Source: Bacillota bacterium
GTDB taxonomy: Bacteria > Bacillota > Clostridia > Caldicoprobacterales > Xylanivirgaceae
Direction of reading: 5' to 3'
Length of the DNA stretch: 64,000 bases
NCBI GenBank assembly: GCA_023621995.1
Contig: JAMOAB010000169.1
Coordinates: 1 to 64,000, forward strand
The notes under the pieces are model-generated. The model was not told where the DNA came from. It made no database searches and saw only the letters and a program-made list of their open reading frames with translations. Of the stretch, positions 47,224 through 56,074 are shown one piece after another. A program made the translations under genes and the position numbers. How positions within the stretch are numbered: position 1 is the first letter of the stretch; every line of letters starts with the position of its first letter.

Positions 47224-47580
47224 CTTAATTCTCCCCTTTCATATAGACTGTCTATTTTAGTACAGCAATAATTAATATCCTTTATGTTAGGTACTTTGTA
47301 TATTACTAAGAATGAATATCTTTTAACATATATCAATCTCTTTGACATTAAATTCATTCTCGTTCGTTTCTACTTAATATATACATAATATTTTCTCCTT
47401 TATACTTTTATTTATATTATAATAGATCGGCAATGACTAAGAAAGAACATTTTTAAAAATATATCATCAAAAGAACAGATTATAGGCGACACGCTAATAA
47501 GTATTGAGGCCTTCTAGCATATTGCGCCGGAAGGCCATGTAGAAATTTGATTTAATTATAAGCGGAGATAAAAGTAAGTA
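47224..47580. other. Intergenic region with hairpin repeat and a 10-codon frame
   Basis: No full gene is seen. It holds the 29-bp palindrome at 47508-47536, an AT-rich candidate promoter with TATAAT near 47430 (minus strand), and a 10-codon frame MYILSRNERE (47354-47386, minus) with AAAGGAG eight bases upstream of its ATG. The frame lies about 130 bases before the Gfo/Idh ATG and may be a leader peptide or chance. Confidence 0.4.
47508..47536 (-). repeat. 29-bp imperfect palindrome, copy 2
   Basis: Arms GGCCTTC and GAAGGCC (7 bp perfect) surround a 15-base centre. It agrees with copy 1 (1022-1050) at about 24 of 29 bases on the opposite strand. It lies 45 bases after the stop of the large secreted enzyme, a terminator position, but without a T-run. 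Confidence 0.5.
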
Positions 47581-50500
47581 TTAAGAACTCCATGGTTTTT
47601 GCTCTTTCAGTATCCTTATACGCATAGCTTCAACCCGTCTTCTTTGTTCTTTCGTTCCTGCAAACTTGCCATCTTCTGCCCATTTATCAAAACTATCATT
47701 TATCTTGCCATCATCTCTTAAATCATTTTCTTTATCATTTATACCCCATCCAAATCCTTGCATGTGAACCTGATATTGTACTTTATAACCTTCATATTCC
47801 TTTCCGGTATTTTTGTTTATAAGTTTTATTTCTATACCTTCCAATCGCTTTTGTTCCCCTTTTGTTCCAAGATATATATTTTCTTTCATCCATAAGTTTC
47901 CTTCATTGTCTTGCCACAATGTTTCCATATCATGATTTATGCTTGGCAAATCACCATAGCTTTGTACGTGTGCTCTATATACAAGCATGGCATCTTTCGG
48001 TAGACCATCACACTCTATTGTAAAACCTTCTAGACGCCTCTTCTCTCCTACAGTACCTATCATAAATACATTATGTTTATAAATACCTGGAATATCTGCA
48101 TCCTTGCTACGTCCTTGAATATGTCCTGTTCCTTTTATAGTAACGTCCTCAGCTACTATCCACTCCTTCTGGTCGGGCAAGTCTGGTTCTTCTGGTTCTA
48201 CAGGATCAACAGGTTCTATTGGTTCTATTGGCTCTATAGGATCCACTGGCTCTTCCAATTCATAGGATAAATAGGCTACATTTTCAATTCTGAATGCATT
48301 CTCTCCTATCCAGGTAGTAAATGGATAAAATTTCATTTCTGATGTTCCGTCTGAATTGATAACAAATCCAGGGTCCATTCCATCGATTTCTATTATACTT
48401 TTGGCATTCTCTACCCTTATTCTCTTTATTTTATAACCATATGTCTTTCCATCTGGACTAATTATTACTAATGTCTTACCTTCCATATCGTCTGGTATTG
48501 GGGTATCAGTAATAAAAGCATCCTCATCATGGCCATCTGCCTTGCGATGAACAGCACTTATAACTCCAGTTACGGGACCACCACTATCGGTTAGCTTTAC
48601 ATTTCCCTTTGCAAGTAATGTACCACCAACTAGATACAGTTCTCGTATGTTTCCATCTTTTATTCTGATCATACCCATCTTTCCTTGTAATGTTATATCA
48701 TCGACAACAAGGGGTTCTTCAGGATTTAAAGAGCTCAATATAATATCAGTCGTATTCCCATATGTTACCTTTACAGCAATATCACCCTTACTACTTCTAT
48801 CTGGTGTCAATCTTTCTATATTTTCAATGCGTGGAGTTTCTTCATTTACATACGGCTCCATAACAGTGACAAAATTGCTAGTTAGATCCTCCCCTTCCCG
48901 TCTCAACACCATTTTAGGCATCATGTATTTAACAGCCTCATCATTATTATCCTTTGAAGTACCTTCTACGCGTGTCGCCCTCAACGATGGAGATTCACCT
49001 ATAAATAGCTGGTTCTGACCTGGTTCAACCAATCCCATAATATTTAATTTTGCCTTTTCCTGACCTTTTTCTTCGGTTGATAGAGTTAATTTATATCGTC
49101 CATCTTCTACATTAGCATGTTTAACATTACGTACATATATATAACCATAATAATGTCCTTCTGCGTCCCCTTTGTCAGTCTCTATCTCTGGCTCCGTTAC
49201 CTTAACGCCTTCTGGCAAAAGATAAGGACCATAATCGCTTAGACAAATATCTGTTTCAAAAATAGCATCATGATTTGCATCTCCCTGTAGAGTATATTCA
49301 TGACAATTTCCTCCAGATACACGAAAGATATCTAAAATGTATCCAGCATTGTTCTCGCTGTCGGGGAATTTTATAAGCCATGGTTCACGACTATACTCAT
49401 CTGTTTGTGGATAAGCCATATCTTGATTTGCCCTCATTACTTGTATTTCCTCATTAAGTGGCACAAAGACGTCAATATTACCACCATGCTTACTTATATC
49501 TGATGCACTCGAATCGCTACTATCTACAACAACTGTATTATGAGCTAATGTCGAATTAGTCCACTGTCTGTATAATGTGTGGGTATACCCAATATCCGGC
49601 AATAACTCTTGTCCCCTAGCATAGAGCACGAGATTTAATGGATCATAATGATGATGCCCATATTTGGGTTGAAAGGTAAGGTATAAGTGGCTATCAGCCA
49701 TTTTATCACCTGATACACGTGCTAGTCTAGCAATACCCGATGCTGGTAACAAAAGTGAACCTGCATCTAATTGTGGATTGTCCGGCCGTTCGAATGCCCA
49801 TGTATCCTGAGTGGGAAAATATCTACCATCAGGATATACAAGTAAATCTGGAATTTCATAGGCATTTTTTAATACAGGATATTCTTTTCTTAAGTCTAGA
49901 TCATCTAACCTAATTCCTAAACGTGGAGAGATATAGCCCTCTGGATCACTCCAACCTTTAAGCATATCTATCACTAAATCAATTCCATCTGTAGACTGAT
50001 TATGGTAGGAAATAGTTGTCTCTTTGAAAAAACCATCAAATAGATAAGTTTGCATAGCAAAATTTTCAGCCCATTCTACTGCTTCATGTATGTAACTTGG
50101 ATCATTGAGTGCCTTTCCTATACTAACAAGTCCCAATGCATTATGATATTCCATATTATGATATATGACTGGAAATGTACGATAAAATTCGATGGATGGT
50201 TTAAACATGTCATTTATAATTTTGAACTCTACATTCTCCCCTACTTCTTGACTTAAAACTTCAAAGGCATTTGTTTCATTGATAATCGCATATGCATCTG
50301 TTAAATACTTGAAATTTGACAATTCTGCTGCTGCCCAACGATACCACATTCCCCCCCACCAATGATACGGTGGGCCTGACAGAGGATCTACTGGTCTATT
50401 ATGCCAAAGATGATCATTGGTTGGGACATATCCTTCGTATACCTGTGCAAATCTATACAGTAAACGAGCAGCTCCGAGTGGGTCTTCCCTTGCAATTCGT

Positions 50501-51966
50501 TCTAATTGTCTTAGGACATAATCTTTTTGTTTGTACCATATATGTGCTGTTAAAAAATAACGCTTGCCATCTGCATCCTCGTAATATGGATATTCTACTT
50601 CCTCTCCTTTTAAATTTTTTACTATTAACTTCTTATCTTCTGGATATTCTTCATTGGGATAGGTTAGCTTTCTACCATGTTTAGATTTCAATACATCTGG
50701 ATTTTTTACATTCCATGTAAAAAGATTAGGAGCTGGTTTTAAATGAGGTTGATCTGGATCTCCAGTAAAATTAAATCCAACCTTTTCAGGAATTAAATCT
50801 AATAGTTTTTGTACTTCTGTAGAAGCTGGCTTTAAGTCAACATTTTTTCTATTATTTTGATTTTTATTTGCATATAAGTTATCTCCTGCATGTATCATTC
50901 CATGTCTATCAAAGGTCGCTATACAACTCTTTACATCCTCTTTATTATTATCCTCTATTATGATCTGTAGTTGATATAGACCATTCTTCAACGCCTTAGG
51001 ATGTTTAAAAAGTATTTCATATCTATCTCCTATATTCTCAATTGTAAAGTCATTGATATACACCCATTTTTCATTAGGTGCCTTCCATCTCAATCTTATA
51101 TCCATGTTATTAGACTTTATATTAGATTGTTTAAATGATATTTTTTTCTCAGTAAAACCTTTATATTCAAGTGTGAAATCTTCTGGCTTCCATGGTGTGG
51201 ACATTATATCTCTCGGTAAACATTCCATGAAAATACTACCTAATCGTCCCTCATCCGTAATATTACCATAGACATTACTCGCCCCACTGCCAGTGTAATG
51301 GATGCTAGATTTACGTATTGGTATCCATGAAATAAGTGGTTCAGTCTCCATTTCATGTTGGGCTATTACATTAAGTCTCCATTCATCTCCATCTAATATT
51401 TTATCGATTCCCATAAGACTAAATGGTATCGCAACTTCTACTGTAACTCTCCCATCATTTTTTCTCACCTCAGTTTGTACATTCTCCAAGCGTTCTATAT
51501 TAGAGCCCCAATTATTACTATATCTTGTGTCAATATCCTTAACTTTAACGGGAATATAGAAATACTTCGTACTATAATTGGTAGGACTTATAATTATATC
51601 CAAGTTGCATAATGAGTCCTTCCCTTCGACATTTCGATAATCTATTCCAATATATATTTTCTCATCATCATAAACTAGTTTTACGTCACTATGTGCTCCA
51701 GATGGCTCATTAAAATAGGGAGTAACAAAATTAGACAGGCTATCTACATCTATCCAAGCTAAATCATCTAGAATACCATCAATCTCAGGGCCTATTTCAA
51801 CCTTTTTAGCAATTGCCCACTTATCTAAATAACATTCAATAATAGATGTTTGACCACTTTCCAATGATGATGCAAAAGCATAAGTTTTTAAGCCTGCTAC
51901 CCCATTAAAGATGAGGGTTAACAACAATAAAACAGATAACATCGACGTCATTAATTGCTTTTTCAT
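47581..51966 (-). CDS. Secreted heparinase II/III-like polysaccharide lyase with CBM9-like and ChW domains
   Basis: The 1461-residue protein has a signal peptide (1-33), a CBM9-like N-terminal domain (about 45-235; EIGPEIDGILDDLAWIDVDS), an (alpha/alpha) toroid region (about 530-740; YHWWGGMWYRWAAAELSNF and YHNMEYHNALGLVSIGKAL) and a heparinase II/III-like beta part (about 760-1000; HHHYDPLNLVLYARGQELLP; WTNSTLAHNTVVVD). A Pro/Glu-rich linker (about 1240-1262) leads to three ChW repeats (AHVQSYG, VHMQGFGWG, with GTKGEQKRLEGIEIKL). It likely cleaves an acidic polysaccharide such as a glycosaminoglycan or uronan by beta-elimination outside the cell. Family PL number and substrate are open. Confidence 0.82.
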   Translation of the reverse strand: MKKQLMTSMLSVLLLLTLIFNGVAGLKTYAFASSLESGQTSIIECYLDKWAIAKKVEIGPEIDGILDDLAWIDVDSLSNFVTPYFNEPSGAHSDVKLVYDDEKIYIGIDYRNVEGKDSLCNLDIIISPTNYSTKYFYIPVKVKDIDTRYSNNWGSNIERLENVQTEVRKNDGRVTVEVAIPFSLMGIDKILDGDEWRLNVIAQHEMETEPLISWIPIRKSSIHYTGSGASNVYGNITDEGRLGSIFMECLPRDIMSTPWKPEDFTLEYKGFTEKKISFKQSNIKSNNMDIRLRWKAPNEKWVYINDFTIENIGDRYEILFKHPKALKNGLYQLQIIIEDNNKEDVKSCIATFDRHGMIHAGDNLYANKNQNNRKNVDLKPASTEVQKLLDLIPEKVGFNFTGDPDQPHLKPAPNLFTWNVKNPDVLKSKHGRKLTYPNEEYPEDKKLIVKNLKGEEVEYPYYEDADGKRYFLTAHIWYKQKDYVLRQLERIAREDPLGAARLLYRFAQVYEGYVPTNDHLWHNRPVDPLSGPPYHWWGGMWYRWAAAELSNFKYLTDAYAIINETNAFEVLSQEVGENVEFKIINDMFKPSIEFYRTFPVIYHNMEYHNALGLVSIGKALNDPSYIHEAVEWAENFAMQTYLFDGFFKETTISYHNQSTDGIDLVIDMLKGWSDPEGYISPRLGIRLDDLDLRKEYPVLKNAYEIPDLLVYPDGRYFPTQDTWAFERPDNPQLDAGSLLLPASGIARLARVSGDKMADSHLYLTFQPKYGHHHYDPLNLVLYARGQELLPDIGYTHTLYRQWTNSTLAHNTVVVDSSDSSASDISKHGGNIDVFVPLNEEIQVMRANQDMAYPQTDEYSREPWLIKFPDSENNAGYILDIFRVSGGNCHEYTLQGDANHDAIFETDICLSDYGPYLLPEGVKVTEPEIETDKGDAEGHYYGYIYVRNVKHANVEDGRYKLTLSTEEKGQEKAKLNIMGLVEPGQNQLFIGESPSLRATRVEGTSKDNNDEAVKYMMPKMVLRREGEDLTSNFVTVMEPYVNEETPRIENIERLTPDRSSKGDIAVKVTYGNTTDIILSSLNPEEPLVVDDITLQGKMGMIRIKDGNIRELYLVGGTLLAKGNVKLTDSGGPVTGVISAVHRKADGHDEDAFITDTPIPDDMEGKTLVIISPDGKTYGYKIKRIRVENAKSIIEIDGMDPGFVINSDGTSEMKFYPFTTWIGENAFRIENVAYLSYELEEPVDPIEPIEPIEPVDPVEPEEPDLPDQKEWIVAEDVTIKGTGHIQGRSKDADIPGIYKHNVFMIGTVGEKRRLEGFTIECDGLPKDAMLVYRAHVQSYGDLPSINHDMETLWQDNEGNLWMKENIYLGTKGEQKRLEGIEIKLINKNTGKEYEGYKVQYQVHMQGFGWGINDKENDLRDDGKINDSFDKWAEDGKFAGTKEQRRRVEAMRIRILKEQKPWSS

Positions 51967-52299
51967 AGATAATCCTCCATTAAATATTTACTTAGATAAT
52001 CAACTTCTCTATAGCCCTATAAAGAAGCCACCTCTTTACTAATCTCAAATTAAAAAACAGCTTCCATCCATAGAAAACGTTATAGATTATATCTATGAAT
52101 AGTTTTAACTGTATCATTTGCGTAACAACAATTAGATTAGAAGTGATTTTACAAGGAGGAAAAAGTGTGGGACGTTTTTTAATTAAAATTGTAAGTTCCT
52201 ACTATAAAACTGGTATTATCCTGTTTATCAAACGTCCCACGTTACTATTTATTATGATCATAAAACACTTTGTTTTTCAATGTATTCAGTTTGAGTTCC
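51967..52299. other. Intergenic region with long-arm inverted repeat
   Basis: Between the binding protein and the lyase gene. GTGGGACGTTT (52167-52177) and AAACGTCCCAC (52230-52240) pair across a 52-base loop, extendable to 14 bp with two G-U pairs. On the plus strand AAGGAGG lies five bases before the GTG of the left arm, which starts a 5-codon frame. The lyase has GGAGG before its ATG. No promoter was convincing. Confidence 0.4.
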
Positions 52300-53886
52300 T
52301 TATTTTACCAACCTTTCATACGCTTGAGTATATACATCAATCAATTGCTGTAATCCAAGCTCCTCTATTTCCTTCACATACTGATCCCATTCGCTTAATG
52401 GCTTTGTACCTAATAGAAATTTTGAAATAGTCTCTGCAGCATGGGTGTTTATGTTTACACCTATACTTTGGACTATTTCCAGTTCCTCATCAGTAAAAGC
52501 TACAGTTGGAAGTTCAGGTAGGTCATATTTTCGGTCTTCTTCAACTGCTGCCTTCAGCTCGTCTGAAAATGTAGACATATGGGCATCATAGTCAAAGAGT
52601 AGGTATGTTCCATGAGTTGATATTCCATACTTCTTTCTTATATCAGCTACGTCTTCACAATCTATAAATTTCCTCTCTCCATTTTCAACCGTATATGTTA
52701 CTCCTTCTTCTCCCCAACTTACAAGCTCCATGGCCTCATCAGTATAGAGCCAGTCACAGAACTTTAACGCCTCTTCTAATTTTTTTGAATTTGATGCCAC
52801 TGCATAGCCCTGGGGAACAATAGATGAATACGCCATTTTTCTTATACCATTTTCCCCACCCTTATATGGTGGCATATAAGCTAGATGAAACTCTGGATTA
52901 GTATCCTTCATCATCACATTAAAACCATCTATTCTGACTAGATAGTCCAGTGTGACAAATGCCCTCTCTGTAGAGATAATATCCTGCCAGCCCTTCGTAT
53001 CTAGAGAAAGCCAATCTGGCGGAATTAATCCCTCGTTATATAGTTTATAGAAATATTCAACCATATCTTTGAAGTTGTCTTCCACATGTCCATATCGCCA
53101 TTCCCCATTATCTATATCATAGTACATTCCGTAATTAGTGCCCCAAGACGGAGCAATCATTTCAAATTGTGGTAGCTGCCGCCTAAACGTAAAAGGATAG
53201 GAGTCAGGATATTCTTCTTTCAATTTTTTTAGCACATTATAAAATTGTTCCTCGTCTTCAGGTATTTCTAAACCATGCTTGTCAAATATGTCTTTTCTAT
53301 ACATATAACCTCTTCTGTTCGTCTCACCAATTCCATAGTTGGGGAATTCATATAGTGAGCCATCAGCTGCTAGATATTGTATTACACTGTCTTCATGGGC
53401 CTCCTTCCACTTTTTGAAATTAGGTAGCTTATCAATGTGATCTAAAACATTGACGTAAGCTCCATCGGCTCCATATCTCTGGGCATCACTAATGGAATGG
53501 ATATACGTCAGGTCTGGAAGATCCCCTGAAGCCATATCTAGACTTATTCGCTCCTCTAAACCCTCACCGACGGCAATGACATCCATCTTGACATTTGTCT
53601 TTTCTTCAATGGCTTTTATAATATACCAATCTTCTTGAAATGGATAAGATGCATGGGAAAAAAGCATAAATGAGAGGGTAATAGGTTCATCAAATAGTTT
53701 TCCTCCCTCCACCACTTCATCTTCCTTAGAGCTATCTTCCTCTTTGGATGTATCCTCATTAGATGAATCTTCTTTTGAACTAGACCCATCCACATCTGTA
53801 GCGGGGGCCTTATTTCCATCTCTACAAGCTGTTAACAAAGGGAATAGTAATAAAATAGTTAATAATAGAGCTATTAATCGTTTCAT
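52300..53886 (-). CDS. LplA-type ABC sugar-binding lipoprotein
   Basis: The 528-residue lipoprotein has a signal with lipobox LLTAC (Cys21), an acidic/Ser linker (about 30-55) and a large family-1 extracellular binding fold (LPNFKKWKEAHEDSVIQYLA; YPFTFRRQLPQFEMIAPSWG; MELVSWGEEGVTYTVENGER). Relatives such as LplA/YtcQ capture complex oligosaccharides, often uronates. ATG at 53886 (GAAAGGGG ten bases upstream) is preferred to a start at 53925. It is third in lplB-lplC-lplA order, and the ATPase must be shared (MsmX-like). Confidence 0.92.
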   Translation of the reverse strand: MKRLIALLLTILLLFPLLTACRDGNKAPATDVDGSSSKEDSSNEDTSKEEDSSKEDEVVEGGKLFDEPITLSFMLFSHASYPFQEDWYIIKAIEEKTNVKMDVIAVGEGLEERISLDMASGDLPDLTYIHSISDAQRYGADGAYVNVLDHIDKLPNFKKWKEAHEDSVIQYLAADGSLYEFPNYGIGETNRRGYMYRKDIFDKHGLEIPEDEEQFYNVLKKLKEEYPDSYPFTFRRQLPQFEMIAPSWGTNYGMYYDIDNGEWRYGHVEDNFKDMVEYFYKLYNEGLIPPDWLSLDTKGWQDIISTERAFVTLDYLVRIDGFNVMMKDTNPEFHLAYMPPYKGGENGIRKMAYSSIVPQGYAVASNSKKLEEALKFCDWLYTDEAMELVSWGEEGVTYTVENGERKFIDCEDVADIRKKYGISTHGTYLLFDYDAHMSTFSDELKAAVEEDRKYDLPELPTVAFTDEELEIVQSIGVNINTHAAETISKFLLGTKPLSEWDQYVKEIEELGLQQLIDVYTQAYERLVK

Positions 53887-53944
53887 GTAATTTAAACCCC
53901 TTTCTAAGTGATTATTGTCTGTCAATATCCTACTAGCATTAATA

Positions 53945-54820
53945 TCAACCTTTTATAGAACCAATCATCACTCCTTTCACAAAATACTTTTGTAAGAAAG
54001 GATATACAGCTATAATGGGCACAACAGAGACAATAATAGTGGCAAATTTGAGGGAATCCTCCACCACTAAATCATCTCCAGCTGCACTTGCTGCTTCAAG
54101 ATCAATATTTGCCCCTGCTAGCACAATATTACGAAGAATTACCTGTAGGGGATATTTATCTGGATCTTTTAAGTAAATAAAGGGTCCAAAGAATGAATTC
54201 CAAATTCCAACTGCATAAAACAGGCCTATGGAGGCTAATACTGCTTTAGACAAAGGTAATACTAAATACCAAAACACTCCTAAATCATTTAAGCCATCTA
54301 TTGTTCCTGACTCTTCAATTTCTTTGGGGAAATTGATGAAAAATGACTTCATAACAAGTAGATTCCAAGCACTTATTGCTGATGGAAGAACTACAGCCCA
54401 CATTGTATTATAAAGCCCGAGCTTTCTAACGGTTAGATACGTAGGTATCATTCCGCCACCAAAGAACATGGTTATAATTATCATAACCGAAAAAAATCCA
54501 TGAAATAACAATTTATCATCCTTACTAAGTGCATATGCAGCTGCAGCCGTAGTAGAAAGTGATATGGCTGTACCTACCGTTGTATATAAGATCGTATTTA
54601 AATATGCAATCGATATTCTTGGGTCTCTAAACACAATCTTGTACATCTTAAGGTTAAAACCTTTAGGAAATAGTTTAACCTCATTTCTCATCACATAGAT
54701 ATTCTTGGATAGAGACACCGATAACATATATATAAATGGATATAGTGTGACCGCGACAACCAACAATAGAAATATTACCTTTAAAACTGTAAAAACTGTT
54801 ACTTTGTCTTCATAATACAT
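53945..54820 (-). CDS. Carbohydrate ABC permease, LplC type
   Basis: The 291-residue permease has six membrane helices and the ATPase-contact EAA loop EIEESGTIDGLNDLGVFWYL near residue 190. It pairs with the LplB-type permease encoded 14 bases upstream. ATG at 54820 (GAAGGGGGG seven bases upstream) is used. Substrate is inferred from neighbours. Confidence 0.93.
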   Translation of the reverse strand: MYYEDKVTVFTVLKVIFLLLVVAVTLYPFIYMLSVSLSKNIYVMRNEVKLFPKGFNLKMYKIVFRDPRISIAYLNTILYTTVGTAISLSTTAAAAYALSKDDKLLFHGFFSVMIIITMFFGGGMIPTYLTVRKLGLYNTMWAVVLPSAISAWNLLVMKSFFINFPKEIEESGTIDGLNDLGVFWYLVLPLSKAVLASIGLFYAVGIWNSFFGPFIYLKDPDKYPLQVILRNIVLAGANIDLEAASAAGDDLVVEDSLKFATIIVSVVPIIAVYPFLQKYFVKGVMIGSIKG

Positions 54821-54834
54821 ATAAATCCCCCCTT

Positions 54835-55791
54835 CTACCATAGACTTATTTCAGAAAACTGCCTTGCAAGAAAATTTGACAGTATTAAAAAAGCTAAGTT
54901 TACAACTGAGTTAAACATACCTACTGCTGAAGCATAACTAAAGTTACCAGATATCAATCCCTGTCTATAGACATAAGTGGAGAGCACATCAGACGTTGAA
55001 TAGGTTGCTGGAGTTTGCATCAAGAATGCTTTTTCAAACCCAACACTAAGTAAGCTTCCTGTTCTAAGAAGAAATGTTATAATTATAGTAGGTGCTATGC
55101 AAGGTATCGTTATGTGTATTATACGCTTAAATTTATTTGCACCATCAATGGCAGCAGCTTCATATAGTTGTTGGTCTATGTTAGACAATGCTGCTATGTA
55201 TATTATAGCGTTCCAACCCATACTCTGCCATATACCAGATATAACATAGATACTCCTAAAATATTTAGGATCTAACATAAAGTTTACCTTTTCAAAACCA
55301 AGACTTTCAAGGAATACGTTAACTATTCCTGTAGAAGGAGATAGAAACATATTAATCATGCCTACTACTACTACCGTTGAAATAAAATGGGGCATATAGC
55401 TAACTGTTTGCACTACTTTCTTAAAACGTAAATTTCTCACTTCATTCAATACAAGTGCAAATAAAATGGGTGCAGGAAAACCCCATAACAAGGAATATAG
55501 ACTTAACAAGAAAGTATTCCTTATCAAGCGCCAAGAATTGGGATTTGTCAAAAATGCGCGATAATGTTTTAAGCCAACCCAGGGACTTGCAAAAAAACCT
55601 TTAAACGGAGAAAAATCTTTAAATGAAATCAGAATTCCCCACATAGGAAGATAATGAAATAGAATATAGTATACAAAACATGGTGCAATTAATAATAGCA
55701 AATACTTACTATCGTTAAACTTTTTTTTAAATGATTTTTTCTTCTTTGCAATCGAAGTATCACTCTGGAGAGTGCTAATATTTGTCTCCAT
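54835..55791 (-). CDS. Carbohydrate ABC permease, LplB type
   Basis: The 318-residue permease has a basic N-terminus (KKKKSFKKKFND), six membrane helices and EAA loop QLYEAAAIDGANKFKRIIHI near residue 215. It is first gene of the importer operon, with its promoter at 55866-55894. It forms the channel heterodimer with the LplC-type subunit. Confidence 0.93.
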   Translation of the reverse strand: METNISTLQSDTSIAKKKKSFKKKFNDSKYLLLLIAPCFVYYILFHYLPMWGILISFKDFSPFKGFFASPWVGLKHYRAFLTNPNSWRLIRNTFLLSLYSLLWGFPAPILFALVLNEVRNLRFKKVVQTVSYMPHFISTVVVVGMINMFLSPSTGIVNVFLESLGFEKVNFMLDPKYFRSIYVISGIWQSMGWNAIIYIAALSNIDQQLYEAAAIDGANKFKRIIHITIPCIAPTIIITFLLRTGSLLSVGFEKAFLMQTPATYSTSDVLSTYVYRQGLISGNFSYASAVGMFNSVVNLAFLILSNFLARQFSEISLW

Positions 55792-55865
55792 ACTGGCATC
55801 CCTACCTTTTTCTTAAGATTATCTCATATGATGCTCTTATGCCCTGGGCAATCTGTCTAGTCATG

Positions 55866-55894
55866 ACTATACTATTGGAAATGAGATTTTTCAA
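55866..55894 (-). promoter_or_regulatory. Promoter of the ABC importer operon
   Basis: TTGAAA (55889-55894), a 17-base spacer and TATAGT (55866-55871) on the minus strand, about 75 bases before the lplB-type ATG. Confidence 0.75.
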
Positions 55895-56024
55895 TCAGCA
55901 ATATTTTTGGATTTCTCTAAAAATATAGATTTTTTTATTAAAGTTAAAAAAATGAAGATTAGTATAAAAAATCAATGGCATACCTTTATATATAATCTTA
56001 AATATATCCTTATTAAAGTAATAG

Positions 56025-56067
56025 AAAAAGCCCTTCTATAATGGATATATCCATTATAGAAGGGGGC
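56025..56067 (-). terminator. Intrinsic terminator after the large AraC regulator
   Basis: AGCCCCCTTCTATAATGG and CCATTATAGAAGGGCT pair in a long stem followed by TTTTTCT on the minus strand. It isolates the regulator from the ABC operon. Confidence 0.9.
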
Positions 56068-56074
56068 TCCTATT

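Noticed and set aside
48190-48255. Short direct repeats (GGTTCTATT-like), possible CRISPR or minisatellite
   Set aside because: They encode the Pro/Glu linker (EPIEPIEP) of the lyase. No spacers, no cas genes.
52095-52430. Plus-strand frame of 111 codons overlapping the binding-protein 3' end
   Set aside because: It overlaps the 3' end of the binding-protein gene antisense and lacks a ribosome site at its first start. Only a 5-codon frame there has a good site.
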